DNA of 53,366 nt, taken from positions 1 to 53,366 of the forward strand of contig JBBHKE010002108.1 of assembly GCA_037447655.1 (NCBI GenBank), read 5' to 3'. Positions 23,660 through 35,060 of this stretch are shown piece after piece. The translations under genes and the position numbers were made by a program. The notes under the pieces were generated by a model. The model saw nothing but the letters and a program-made list of their open reading frames with translations, was not told the origin of the DNA and did no database searches. The stretch is from Zygnema cylindricum (lineage: Eukaryota > Streptophyta > Zygnematophyceae > Zygnematales > Zygnemataceae). The number at the start of each line of letters is the position of its first letter. The first letter of the stretch is position 1.

Positions 23660-24250
23660 TTTGAATGATTATAAGAAGAAAGATTGGGAAGCAACTATCA
23701 GGGTCATGCAATATCTAATAGGAACGAGAGATCTGTGGTTGCATTTTGGGGGGGGGGGGGGTTAATACTGACATCACCACTTGGAGTGATGCTAGATATG
23801 GGGATGCTCCAATGAGGAGGTGTAGAACTGGGTATGTGTTGTAGGTTAGGAATATGGCTTGTTGTTGGAGCGGTAAGGAACAAAAGGTAGTTGTTGAGTC
23901 CACTATGGAGGCTAACTATATGGCTTGTTGTTTGGTTGTGAAAGAGTTAATGTTGGTGAAATCATTGCTTGAAGAACTAGGTTATATGAAAAATGGAGTG
24001 CAAAAATATTTTGTGATAATCAAGCTGTAATTCACATTGCACCAATCCAAAATATCACTTGAAAGCAAAACACATGGATATAAGATTGAGCTTTGTTAGA
24101 GAAAAGGTTGAGAATAAAATCATTAGTTTGGAATATAGACCATATGGGGAGATGGTAGCGGATATGATAATCAAACCAATGCCTTCTCATAAATTAATAG
24201 AAGGGAGAAGTGTGGACCAAAGCAAAAGATAAATTTGAAAACAAAAGGAG
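23660..24250 (+). pseudogene. Copia B: RNase H fragment
   Basis: Degenerate copy of the Copia RNase H region: the AAGAAAGATTGGGAAGCAAC start, a (G)14 run near 23748-23761, GACATCACCACTTGGAGTGA, GAGGCTAACTATATGGCTTG and GAGATGGTAGCGGATATGAT, with several frame breaks. A purine tract (about 24238-24250) leads into the 3' LTR. Its 5' part is lost to the LTR insertion at 23659. Confidence 0.85.
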
Positions 24251-25095
24251 TGTGAAAAAATGTATTATATGTTTCTATCCTTTTGTTTGTCAGTCCATGG
24301 TGTTATTAAACATCCTCAAACTTGTCATATTCACTAAGGACCCAAAGACAGCCATGGTTGCCTTAGGCAGACAGTGAGATAGCCTAAGATAGCATGAGGC
24401 ATAACCCCTTGCTAAAGATAGGGAGTCAGACCAATATTTGATCCTAGGTCTTACAGAATGACCTTTGTACAGGTAGTCATCTGTTGTATCCTTAAGGTCT
24501 TTATGAAGCGTTACATACACGGGGTATGATTCATGTTTAAAGATGTGCCACTTGATATATTCCATTTAACGGGTTACGAAACGAAACGAACACGAAACAA
24601 AATGAACCGCACAAAACATACAAAACGACATTTAATTAAACGGGTGAAATTAAATGTCGGCTTCAGATCAGACGACTCACAATAGAGCCAATGCACCGGA
24701 GTGGTCATTTGGAGAGATATGAGCTAACGTGGGAGGATGAAATGTGATAAGCCATCAATGGACAGAGGAGATTACAAGGAGGCCATGGCTCTGGAACTGA
24801 CAGGAGTTAGTGGGACAGCCATGCCCTACCATGGTCATACAAAAAGTACAGCGACATCTGTACCTTCTTGTACTATACAGTCTTGTGATTGATTAGGTAC
24901 AGTAATAGTAAGAGGTTTAGAGAGGGATTTAGGACTTAAACATTTTGGAGGCGCCTCTCTCTGCGAGACCTTTTGTGTTTATTGGTCATCTTAGGCCAGC
25001 AATAATTAACTGCTCAATGGAGAAAAATCAGAAATTACTTTTGCGTCTGACTCACAGGAGTCGGGTCCTCACAGGGGTGAGGATGGTCAAAACAC
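24251..25095 (+). mobile_element. 3' LTR of Copia B, 3' end truncated
   Basis: Begins TGTGAAAAAATGTATTATAT and carries the usual order of LTR blocks up to AACTGCTCAATGGAG and the GGAGTCGGGTCCTCACAGGGG segment. The last approximately 200 bp of a full LTR is missing. Confidence 0.65.
24428..24480 (-). other. tRNA-like remnant in LTR (antisense)
   Basis: On the minus strand: GTAAGACCTAGGATCAAATATTGGTC, a B-box/T-arm-like segment. The A-box side is poorly preserved. Confidence 0.35.
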
Positions 25096-25125
25096 TAGCC
25101 TGAACGTGTTTAATGTATTTGGGGT

Positions 25126-25324
25126 CAGAGTTGTCGTGCATGTGTAAAACAACGTGAAGATGCATGCAATATCATCAGTTATGCACCTATTAACTCAAAT
25201 GATAACAAACTATGGTGAATGGAATAAGATATAAAAGTGAAAAATGGATAAATACAATAACAGGCAAGGTTGAAGAAAAAGAAAGGTCGGCGACTTAGGT
25301 GGTAATGGTTAGGTCGGTTTATTT
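25126..25324. repeat. Direct repeat, copy 1 (partner 26602-26797)
   Basis: About 200 bp, roughly 85 percent alike by eye to the partner 1476 bp away: AGTTGTCGTGCATGTGT at the start, ATGCATGCAATATCATCAGT, TTAACTCAAATGAT, ATGGTGAATG, AATAACAGGCAA, then GGTAATGGTTAGGTCGGTTTA. Neither edge shows a clear TG/CA end. It may be the ends of an unrecognised LTR. Confidence 0.7.
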
Positions 25325-26601
25325 ACAAAACCAACGGGTAGCCACTAGGATCCACGGTCTAGGTCTATTCCTTACACGAGTTATCTTATTGATGATAGAA
25401 ATAGATCAAAACATAAAAGAAACAAAACAGAAAACAAGAACTGAAAATGCCAATATGCAAATCACTTATCAGTTTCAGATAACCAAGCTCAGACGGTGCA
25501 CATAAAGGGAAATAGAAATCAATGCAAAGTCACAGGAAATTAATGCCAACAAAGTAATATCCCAAACAATCAATTCCCAGAGTAATTAGGGTTCAGCCAC
25601 AGCTTAAAAAAGAAGTTTGTGTTGAAAAGTCACGACAAAGGTTCGCTCAAGAAGATGAAAAAAGTTGAAGGGAAACCATGCAAGTCTTGGCCAAAGCCGT
25701 GCAGATTAATATGTAGAGCTTTACAAGAAAATGATAGTGTGTGAGAATACTAGACGCTTCAGGCTTAGGCAAAAAATCGCCCTTAAGTTGTTCGGACAAT
25801 TATACAAAGAGAAAGAATGGTGGCAAAAATCTCCAATACTGAAAATTCCTGCACTTATAAAATATTGTGTGCATGGAATAACCTAAAATCTACTTAGTAC
25901 CAATGTCTATGCCTAAGCAAAACAAACCAATGAAATTGACGCATGCTATGTGAATAATGCGTCTAGTTTGGATTCAGCCAATAGGCGGCTAGAATCTCAT
26001 GCCCTACATTACAAAATCTACGACCTACGGATGAAAACCCTTCTTATCTATATGTAAATGCGTGAACCTCCAAGTGGTTCACGACTTAAAATGGACCAAT
26101 CGCATCATGTCGTCATGGGTGACAGTCGATTTGTCTGTACATCGCGTCAACGATCAAGATGTCATATTTCAAAAATTGAATATTTCTGGTCGACGGTAGA
26201 GATGCTCCTTTGCGCAAAACAATTAAATTTGTCGTCGGCCGAAATTCCGGAGATGCAAGTACGGTAAGATTATTTGTACCAATGTGAATTCGAAAATAGA
26301 TTGTTGGTGGAAAATCCGGGAATTATATGTAGTATAGTTGGACCGCAGGTACGGTCCATTTTGTCGTCGCGCAAATTCCGGAAAAGGTCAGTCGTAGGGT
26401 ACAAGTTGTCGACGCATATTACGGCAAAAATGAATACCTATGGTCGACGCCAACGCGAAATATAAGTATGTACTACCGGCCAATGTAAGTATGTACGACC
26501 CTGCAAAACCCAAATACATCCTCATGTAGAGTAGTGTGGCGGTTGCCCATCCTAACACCTAAATATACACAAGGAAAGTGACCAACGAGATGCGGCATGA
26601 C
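25325..26601. other. Sequence between the direct repeats
   Basis: No domain recognised. It starts with GGTAGCCACTAGGATCCACG and includes a GTCGAC/GTACGG-rich segment (26140-26500). It could be the body of a large LTR or a short non-autonomous element. Confidence 0.3.
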
Positions 26602-26797
26602 AGTTGTCGTACATGTGTCCTACAACGTGAATATGCATGCAATATCATCAGTTGTGTACCAATTAACTCAAATGATTACAAGCTATGGTGAATGTAACAA
26701 GACATAAAAGTGAAAAATTGATAAATTCAATAACAGGCAAAGTGGAAGGAAAAGAAAGGTCAACGACTTAGCTGGTAATGGTTAGTTCAGTTTATTC
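26602..26797. repeat. Direct repeat, copy 2
   Basis: Partner of 25126-25324, same orientation. It runs into a C-tract (26799-26807) and then the minus-strand retroelement fragment. Confidence 0.7.
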
Positions 26798-26819
26798 CCC
26801 CCCCCCAGCTCTTTAGCCT

Positions 26820-27900
26820 CTTGAAGAGCTAGCTTAAACCACCGGCAGCTCGAGACAGCCATGAAAAAACAAAAGGCCTCGTTAGGACAGCTAACAACGG
26901 TGATACCTTACACTCCATATGAATTCTTGGAGATAAATCCGACTGATAACATGGAGCACAAAACTTGGAGTGCCCTAGAAAGGTTATGCCATGTGCACCT
27001 TGTAAACTGAACATCCTTTTAGAAGCCATCTTAGCTATCGAAAGAATGGGTAGAGGGGTATCAATACCCAACGTGTCGATACCAGCAAAAGCTAGAAGTG
27101 CTATTGTTGAATAAGCCATGATAGGCAACGGTTTCCGTGCCGAAATAAGTGGAAGGCAAATATTTCGCTCAAAAAACTGATTGGGTTTGTAAGAGAATGT
27201 CTTGTCATGCATATCTACACCGCCACCAACCTAAAATATGACGTCTTGGCCAACCAAACATTCGTAATCGCAACACTTTGTAATGAGTGCATGTGAGGAG
27301 ATTTAAAAAAATTCTGTTTCGGTTTCTGTTTGAAACCAAAATACAATGGGGTCCTTAGTGATCCCAAGAACCAGCTCCGTAGTGCTAGGTGAAGTTAGTA
27401 AACGTGTGGTGGGTCGCAGCTTGTCTACAGTGGGGCCAAGCTTCAACGCAATTCCAGATTTGAGGATCACGGGTTTAGCTCCCATGTCCATGAGAGGTAT
27501 AGAGAGGGGGGCACCATTGACTGTGAACGAGTGTTGACTGTTAAGGAGAAAGCTAATGTGAGGATCTAACGTGCTACGTTCTTCCGCTAAAATTGGTTGG
27601 ATTTCTGTCAGATTGCGATTCAATTGCAACGCTCGTAGAGTTGCGGCTGCAGCTACCTCATCGAAATAGGAGAGGCATTGGGCACGTCCTCAATTATGAC
27701 CGATAGAATGCTCAACCGCTCTTTGACGCTATGAGCATCATGGATTTTACTATCCAAGATTGTAAGTGCTATAGCAACAATAGTTGAAGCAGTCTCAGGA
27801 AGAGGAAAGAGAGGTTCCTTCTCAAAAGATAGTGAAAAACGAGATTGGCTAATTTTCCGACTCGATTATAATCTGGCGAGCCTTGGTCAAATATGGCTAC
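26820..27900 (-). pseudogene. Retroelement gag/aspartic-protease-like fragment
   Basis: Minus-strand frames give, in order, ILDSKIHDAHSVKERL (gag-like), LRALQLNRN-type sequence, then a retropepsin-like segment HSFTVNGAPLSIPLMDMGAK with PVILKSGIALKLG (27629-27303). The usual D-[ST]-G appears as D-M-G. A further frame (27212-26829) continues with YKPNQFFERNICLPLISARK. The pattern differs from the Copia proteases here and resembles Gypsy-type elements of early plants, but I cannot assign a family. Several frame breaks are present. Confidence 0.6.
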
Positions 27901-27959
27901 TCGTTGTTAGACGGTGGAATCGCAAAGGGTTTGACGCGCAAACGTTGGCATATTAACAA
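27901..27959. other. Flank of LTR 1
   Basis: Short junction between the retroelement fragment and the LTR end at 27960. Confidence 0.3.
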
Positions 27960-28483
27960 TGTAATTTTGTGACCTCCATTGGTACATATAATGTCCAGCT
28001 TATATGAAGCCTCTACGATTATATTAGCACTTTTGACTTTGGAAATGAATAAATGCCACCTTGGCACGCAAAAACTGTGACCAACTATACCTCTGTATAG
28101 CATGGACTCCCCTAAATTTGGTGCAAAAAGAATCACTGAATTTTTTCACCTAAGCATTACGTTATGGTTGTGCAAACACAACATATTTATACAGATGGCC
28201 TCTAAGAGAGAGGACTTTCAAAATTTTGTCTAAGTCATGAAAGCCTCCTAATAGCTACTCTAAACCAATAAAAAAAGTACTGTAATTATTGTACATACAA
28301 AGTTGAACAGCCGCCGTACTTTATGTACTGATATATTCGGCACTACTTTGCTCTACCACGTGGCTAAAAGGTCAACGTCATTCTGTCCCTTTTCTCTTCC
28401 GGCATCTATAATATGATGCCACGTGTCATTTCCTCCCATTTTGCAAAACTGCTCCCAGATAATCATTCTTGCATACCAACACT

Positions 28484-29535
28484 TGAAACTCTAGACCTTC
28501 ATAGGTCCTCAGAATGGTCAACTTGTAAGAAACCTCTAGGATAACCCTGACCCCTTTATGTTTCAGCAAGAATAACTGCCACCCTGGCAGACAAAAACTC
28601 TGACCACCTTCACCTTTGTTAAGGGAAGACTCCCTTGAGTGGATAGCAAAAATAATCTTTGAATTTGTACCCCTGAGCCATAAGTTACGGAGGGTCAAAG
28701 TTGAATCTCTCTGGGAGAGAGAGACCTATCTACCAAAATTTTCTAAGTCCTATCTCCATCAAAAACTTTATCTGCTGATGTATGGCACCAATCATATTAC
28801 ATTGTCGTACACAAAAGTACAGTTGCAGGTGTACTTTGTGTACGGATATTGTACGACATGGCCTAAATGTCGACACTTGTCATATCCAAATTCGGTTCCG
28901 TAATTCTGAAGATGCTGCGATCCAAAGTAATTGTGCCACGTGTCATCCGATGTGGCAATGACCATAAACCGCCGAGATTCTTTTCCGCGATCTCGACATT
29001 CTTCCCGGCTGTCCGATTGAATGCAGATTTCAATCAGAGCCGTCATAAAAACTTGCGCGTTATTTGTTCGTTTAAAGAAACAATCGTGAGGTACTTATTT
29101 CTTATCCGTACCGTAATCCGTACTTTTACATAACTGACTCTATGTATCCCGTAAACAATTGCTGTTACATGAATTATCCTACGTGGTAACATTTAAATAA
29201 CTAACAACTCCTATAGCATGTAACTCTAGTCCTAGACTTAATGGATTAGTCTACTGGCTACCGACGGCTTTAACGAACGGCAGGTACCAGGATCAAATCT
29301 TGGATGCGACAATGTCCTTTTTAGTAAATAAGCTACCTATCCGTAAATCGACTAATCTATTTCCCGTAAATCTCTGGATAGCCTAGGTAGCCATGGCTCT
29401 ACCTTCCTCTTCATCTTCTCATTGACAGCAACAAGTGTGGGAGATGGAGAGAGAAGTTAGAGACAGAGTGCCTCGGCTTCTTTCTGCATTTCATTTTAGA
29501 CCTAGAAAATACTAAAAGAACTATCAATTTCTACA
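28484..29535 (-). mobile_element. Solo LTR (1052 bp) inserted in another LTR
   Basis: TGTAGAAATTGATAGTTCTT (29535) to ...CTAGAGTTTCA (28484) on the minus strand. It matches the 3' LTR at 35989-37029 along its length. Flanks on the minus strand are AGTGG and AGTGT, a near-perfect 5-bp target duplication. No internal sequence remains, so it is a solo LTR left by LTR-LTR recombination (inference). Confidence 0.85.
29235..29306 (+). other. tRNA-like module in LTR (antisense)
   Basis: TTAATGGATTAGTCTACTGG (A-box-like), then CAGGTACCAGGATCAAATCT (B-box/T-arm-like) about 45 bases on. It reads opposite to the solo LTR. Confidence 0.5.
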
Positions 29536-29899
29536 CCACTCATGCGTGCCGCTTGTTTTTTTTTCGGCGATCAATTTCAGTCGTTCGATCTGACAGCGCG
29601 CCGAATAAATGTTGACCAATGAAATTCACCGGTCAATGTTTCGTGTTGATCGTTGAATTTTGACGGTCAACATTCCGTGCTGGCCATTTGAAATTCCTTC
29701 TTCCTTTGCGAGCCGTCGATCGCGACATTTAATTTCGTCCGTCGAAATCAAATGTTGTTTCATTTATTTCGTGCGGTACTGCATTTCGTGCGGTACCACA
29801 GGTTCTATGTTTCGTTTCGTTCCGTAAGTCATTAAAAAGTAAATGTCGTCGTGTCATTTTTAAATACTTATCAAATACAATAAACGTATCGATTCATCA

Positions 29900-29976
29900 A
29901 GACCTACTGGATAAGGCGAACGGCTATTCCGTACGCCCTTCGTCTGGAGGTCATAAGATCAAATCTTATCTGTGGC
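29900..29976 (+). other. tRNA-like module in LTR (antisense)
   Basis: ACCTACTGGATAAGGCGAAC, a middle that includes TTCCGTACG, then GGAGGTCATAAGATCAAATC with a paired ATAAGAT/ATCTTAT T-arm-like stem. Same module as 20243-20318. Confidence 0.55.
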
Positions 29977-30128
29977 ATCCTAACTTTTGAAAGAGCCTTA
30001 TCTTCTCCCTATCTTCTCATCTGTATGAGGCAGCCATGACTTTATGTCAATTCTCAGTGACTACGAGAAGTATGAGAATTGCAGGATCCTAAAAAAAAAA
30101 AAAAAGTATAAAATATCACTTTTCAACA

Positions 30129-30473
30129 CTCCCTTTATTTTCTAGTATTTCTTTTCTTTCAGACCAAACTTCTTCCTAGAACATTTTAATTTGGGAGAAG
30201 CAACTGGCTTAGTGATCATATTTGTTACCATCTCTCCATCCGGTCTATATTCCAAAAATATTATTTTATTCTCAACTTTCTTTGTAACAAAGCTCAAACA
30301 TTTATCCATATGTTTTTTTTTAAGTGATGCTTAGGATTTGCTGCAATTGCAATCGCAGCTTGATTGTCACTAAATATCTTTTATACTCCACTCTTCATGT
30401 ATCCCAGTTTTTGAAGCCAATATTTCACCCAGATCAATTCTTTCACAACCGAACAAGAGGCCATATTCTCAGC
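30129..30473 (-). pseudogene. Copia RNase H fragment (outer element)
   Basis: Minus strand: begins GCTGAGAATATGGCCTCTTG (the EAEYMASC region), then GACAATCAAGCTGCGATTGC, AATCCTAAGCATCACTTAAA and GAGATGGTAACAAATATGAT, and ends in the polypurine tract before the LTR at 30128. It is cut at 30474 by insertion of Copia D. Confidence 0.85.
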
Positions 30474-31468
30474 TGCAATTTTGTGTCCTCCATTGGACCA
30501 CAGAATTCAAGAAGCCTCTAGATTGTTGTTAACAAACCCACTTTCAATGGTAACCACTGCTGCCCAAGAAAAAAAGCTGACAATCTGGCTGCACCTTTGT
30601 GCAGCTTGGACTCCCTTGAGTCTGTAGGAAAAAAAGTCTTTTAAAACGCCAAACCAGGCGAATCGTTATGAGGCAGCAAAAAATGCCAAATTGTACAAAC
30701 TCTCACATGGAGAGGTGACTACCTACCAAAATTTACTAAGTCTTAATCCCATCTCACAACCCCTATCTACTGAACGTACAAACTAATCATATGACTGTGC
30801 AGTACAGAAAAGTGCTACTTCCGGTGTACTATCTGTACGGCCTATGTACATCAAGGCCATTAAATGGACGCGTGTCCACATCTTACTTGTCCATACGTTC
30901 CTCGGAATTCCCGCTACCAAATGGCATCTCTCTACGTGGCGCTAGGTCATGCCATGTCATAAAACGCCAAAGTGACTATTCTGGATTCTCGGCGATGATG
31001 TGCGCCGTCAGATGAAACGTGCATTCAATGTTAACCGTTGAAAACAAATGTCGATTCATTTGTTTCGTGTTCTATCATGTTCGCATTGAATTTAACAAGT
31101 ACTATGTCCTTGCAGTTGTATTTTCGTTAATCAGCTTATCAATCGTAACACAGTTTAAGTATTAATCATACCCTGTTTATTCCAACGAACTTCATCGACA
31201 GACTGGTTTGTGCTGACGGCCACGCCTCGCTTTGCCGGTCGGGGGTTCGAGTCCTGCCAGACTCAACCTTTTGTTAAGAGTGACATAGTCACTCTTTAGT
31301 CTTGTTTATAAAGTTGAGGGAGCCATGGCTTAACTCCTATTTCTCTCTCTCTCCCTCAATGACTACAACAAGTATGGGGGATAGAGAGGAAAGGTGGAAA
31401 CAAGCTTCTTGCTCTTTTTTCCTATTTTAGACCTAGAAAATATCCTTTAAATTTAGTGATTTTCAACA
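30474..31468 (-). mobile_element. 3' LTR of Copia D (995 bp)
   Basis: TGTTGAAAATCACTAAATTT (31468) to ...GACACAAAATTGCA (30474) on the minus strand, directly after polypurine tract AATAAGGGGAG. It is inserted inside the RNase H gene of an older Copia at 30473. Confidence 0.88.
31201..31262 (+). other. tRNA-like module in LTR (antisense)
   Basis: GGTTTGTGCTGACGGCCACG, then GGGGGTTCGAGTCCTGCC, a perfect-looking Pol III B box (GGTTCGAGTCC). Reads opposite to the LTR. Confidence 0.55.
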
Positions 31469-33750
31469 CTCCCCTTATTTTCTGGTCTAGTTTTAATTTT
31501 TCTTTTAGTCCACCTTTTTTTCTGCAATATTTTAATTTGGGAGAGGGCACAGGTTTGGTCATCATGTCAGCCACCATTTCTTCATCAGTCCTATACACAA
31601 GATTTACAATTTTATTTTCAACTTTCTCCCTTATAAAGCTCAATCGTATATCTATATGTTTAGCTTTGAAATGATGTTTTGGATTGGCTGCAATTCCACT
31701 GGCAGCCTGATTATTGCAAAACAATTCATGCACTCCTTCCTTCATTTACCCCAGTTCTTGCAACAAGGACTTCACCCACATCAATTCTTTCACAGCAGAA
31801 CATGAGGCGATATACTCAGCCTCGATAGTAGACTGGGCAACCACCTTTTGTTGTCTACTGCTCCAACAGCAAGCACCTTCCCCCACATACAATACATATC
31901 CAAAAGTGCATCTTGTCATAGTTGCATCCCCATAACAGGCATCTCTCCAAGTAGTGATATCAGTATTCTCCCTTCTCAAATGCAGCATATCTCTTTAGTT
32001 CCCATCAGATATCTCATGACTTTCTTGGTTGCCTCCAAATCTCTCTTCCTACAATCATTAAAACTCCTACTAAGGACTCCTACTGCTCCTACTATGCTCG
32101 ACCTTGTACATTTCATAAAGTAGATCAAGCTTCCTACGACCTGTCTATAAAAAATAAAATTCATAAACTCTCTCTCCTCTAGACTCATCTGATTATCTAA
32201 GATTATCACTCCTCCTTCTACACTCCCATCACTTACTTTCTTCAGGTCCATGGGAGTGGTACAACTCTTTGCTTTCTCCATCTGGAATTTCTCAAGCATA
32301 TTTCCTATTGCTTCTATTTGAGTGAGTCTAATGATCCTTTTCCCCCTATCTCTTTCCATTTGAATTCCCAAGAAATATCTTGCCTCCCCTAAATCCTCAT
32401 ATCAAATTTACTTCTAAGATCTTTCTTTAACTTGTTGATCTTTTTTAAGGACTTGCTTAACACCAACAGATCATCTATATAAATTGCAATAAAGATCACA
32501 CCATTCTCATCTTGAAACTTATAGATGGAATGGTTAGAGCTGATCCGGATATATCCCAGACTAGTGAGAAACTCATCTAATTTTTTATTCCACTCTCGGG
32601 GAGCCTGCTTAAGTCCATATAAGGACTTTATGAGCCTACAGACTTTGCTCTCTTCCCTAGCCTCCAAAAACCCTTTCGATTTCCGCATGAAGATTTCTTC
32701 CTCTAACTCACCATTGAGAAAGGCGGTCTTAATATCCATCTGATGGATTTCCATGACTTCCGCAGCTGCTAAACCGAGGAGAACATTTACTAATGGGAAA
32801 CGAACAGTTGGGGCAAATGTCTCCTCATAGTCAATCCCCTCCTTTTGGGTGAACCCCTTCGCTACCAAGCGAGCTTTATATCTTTCAATGGTATTATCTG
32901 GGTTTAGTTCTAGTTTAAATACCCATTTACAGCCAATAGGTTTTATGTTTGGAAGACAATGCGCTAGTTCCCAAGTATTTGCTTCCATGATGGAAGCCAT
33001 CTCATCATTTATGGCTCAAATCGAACCGTCTTTTTCAGGGTTGATCACTGTCGTCAAGTATGACAAAGTCTCATCAGGATGAGATAGCTTAGTTACCTTA
33101 TGAGCAGCTTGTTTCTCTTGTATCCTTTTGCTGCTCCTCCCCCCTTTAAACTCCAAACTAAATAGAGGGAAGTCTTGGGTTTCTCCTTATTGCCTCATTC
33201 TCTCCCCTATCCATAGAAGGTGGTTCTTGTTCCTCCTCTTCTGTCTCCTCGAAGTCCATGGGAATATGTGAGGTATCTAGTAGCTCTCTTGTATCTTGGA
33301 TCTCCATTGAATCTACAATCACGATCTCCCTTATGTCCTTTTTCGGAAAAACAAAGGTCTCCTCACTTTCGGACTCAAACCTGATTTTTATCTTCTTAAA
33401 ATATTTGAAGGGGTCAATTAACTTTCCTTCATCCATGACAACAATGTGTTTGACCAGAATGATATCTTGCTTTGCTAAGTCATAGACTTTATATCCCTTA
33501 ACATCCTCATCATATCCCACAAAATATTCAGGTTTTCCCTCAGCATCAAGTTTCCTGTTTTTCTTATCCGTATCTAGATTGTAAACTTGGCTACCAAATA
33601 CTTTAAGATAAGAGATATCTGGTTTCCTTCCTACCCATCTCTCATAAGGTTTCATACCTTTGACTGTTGAGGTAAGGACTCTATTTTTAATGTAGTTGGC
33701 ACAATTCATGGCTTCTGCCCAAAATCTCTTTCCTATTTTCTGTTGTCTTT
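31469..33750 (-). pseudogene. Copia D: integrase C-terminus, reverse transcriptase, RNase H
   Basis: Best-preserved Copia copy here. Minus-strand order: RFWAEAMNCANYIKNRVLTS (integrase C-terminus, 33750-33160), linker EETEEEEQEPPSMDRGENEA, reverse transcriptase with CKWVFKLELN, HQMDIKTAFLNGELEEEIFM and IKSLYGLKQAPREWN, catalytic IYIDDLLVLSKS intact (near 32470), then RNase H with STIEAEYIASCSAVKELMWV and FCNNQAASGIAANPKHH. There is a stop at about 33016, frameshifts near 32390 and 31980, and a stop at 31746. The gag, protease and 5' LTR are missing: sequence changes abruptly near 33750. Confidence 0.93.
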
Positions 33751-34214
33751 AGACTATTTCAGCCATGGACTATTCGCGGAAGCACCACAGACTACCCCAC
33801 AAACAGTTGTATTTCAGACATCACCGATTACTCCACAATAAACAAAATCACCTCAAACTGCATCAATAGGCAGTTTAATATAGACACTATAAACTCCCAA
33901 AGTAACAGCCAAATCCACCAAGGAACCTAGAAGATATAAGCTCCAGTGTTTCCCAAAAACAATTGACGGCTTTACAATCTAACCACTTAGACTACTCACA
34001 GAATCTCACAAATATAACAAAATAAAATGAAATTTTACACACATATAAATTCTATATCATAAAACATCTTCAAAAAGTTTCACAAGAAAACACCAAACAT
34101 AGTGATCACACCAACAGCTCAAAGATGCAGAAAACAGTCTAACATTGCTTTGATAAACTTGATTGTGATAATCAAAATAATCTGAGTCCTACAAGTTATC
34201 CTGAAAGAGTCCAC
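33751..34214. other. Unassigned stretch, possible retroelement 5' leader
   Basis: No coding signal. On the minus strand TTTATCAAAGCAATG (about 34152-34166) is reminiscent of a mutated initiator-tRNA primer site (TGGTATCAGAGC type), but no LTR boundary is visible next to it. Confidence 0.25.
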
Positions 34215-34434
34215 TACACCGTGAATTGTTATTCGCGTAAAGGTTTCTTTAGCGTGTAGGAACAATTGCCGTCATTTAAGCTAATTGAGAATTTGGAAAT
34301 TTTCAACGAAATCGTTTATTCTAATTAGGAATTAGGGCTTTTTTAAAATAGTGTGGATAATTCTATTTGAGAATTAAAAAAAAATAAAGGTACCTTAAAT
34401 AGCGTCCATTACGCCAATATCGATTCACGGTGTA
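34215..34434. mobile_element. MITE, TACACCG-type, copy 1 (220 bp)
   Basis: Terminal inverted repeats TACACCGTGAATTGTTATT and (right end, reversed) TACACCGTGAATCGATATT. The internal TCGTTTATTCTAATTAGGAA and TGTGGATAA(T/C)TCTATTTGAG blocks match the copy at 42102. No coding capacity. Confidence 0.85.
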
Positions 34435-35060
34435 CTGAATGTACGGAGGCATATCAGCTGTACGTTACCTACCACCTACCTAAATTAATGTGAGTATACA
34501 CGAATAATTCGAAGTATGTAAGAATAACTAAACCTACACTAATAAACTAATTAGCAAAAAGACAAACCTCTGTTGCATAGAATGTTTACACCGACACCAT
34601 CCATATCAACCGCAGCTGCATTGTCGCTTTCCGGTCGATATTCAACATAGCCGCAACTTCGTCGCAGCTGCGTGTCTCTTTTAAGAACATTTGTTTAAGA
34701 TAGTTGCACTGTACCGGCAACGTATATTTAAACATTTTGTAGCGGATCGCTTCGCGATCCATCGTCCATTTCTCAATGCTTAGTCACCCCACTCAAAGAG
34801 TCTCTTACGTCACTTTAGCTATATCAGTGCATTCGCTCTCCCAATCCGTGAATCAATTCCATCCTCTATATAAAACTCAATTAGCAATTACAAACAAATT
34901 GTCGCGTACGCACGAAACTGACTTTTCAAAACAACACTCCCCCAAAAATTTAGTTTCTTGCACCCAAAAAAATATGAAGCGTGTCATGATATGCTGCTAC
35001 GCTACGCTAATTCGATATCGCAGCGCAGTATGAAACCAAAATGCAGCGTGTACCAAAATT
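34435..35060. other. Unassigned stretch
   Basis: No gene recognised. GCAGCTGC-rich segments (34615-34670) resemble those at 23060-23125. A small palindrome GCGGATCGCTTCGCGATCC is at 34742-34760. Confidence 0.3.

Larger units (their letters stand above)
27960..30128 (-). mobile_element. Copia 3' LTR interrupted by a second LTR
   Basis: Minus-strand LTR starting TGTTGAAAAGTGATATTTTA (30128) and ending ...AAAATTACA (27960). Without the inner insertion (28484-29535 plus its duplicated target) it is about 1112 bp, matching the Copia A LTR (1114 bp). The two halves rejoin exactly in the CATGAGTG...GTATGC region of the Copia A LTR. It is preceded on the minus strand by an RNase H fragment and polypurine tract (30129-30141). 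Confidence 0.85.

Noticed and set aside
34152-34166. Primer binding site for a retroelement
   Set aside because: Only a loose match to the initiator-tRNA-type site, with no LTR end beside it.
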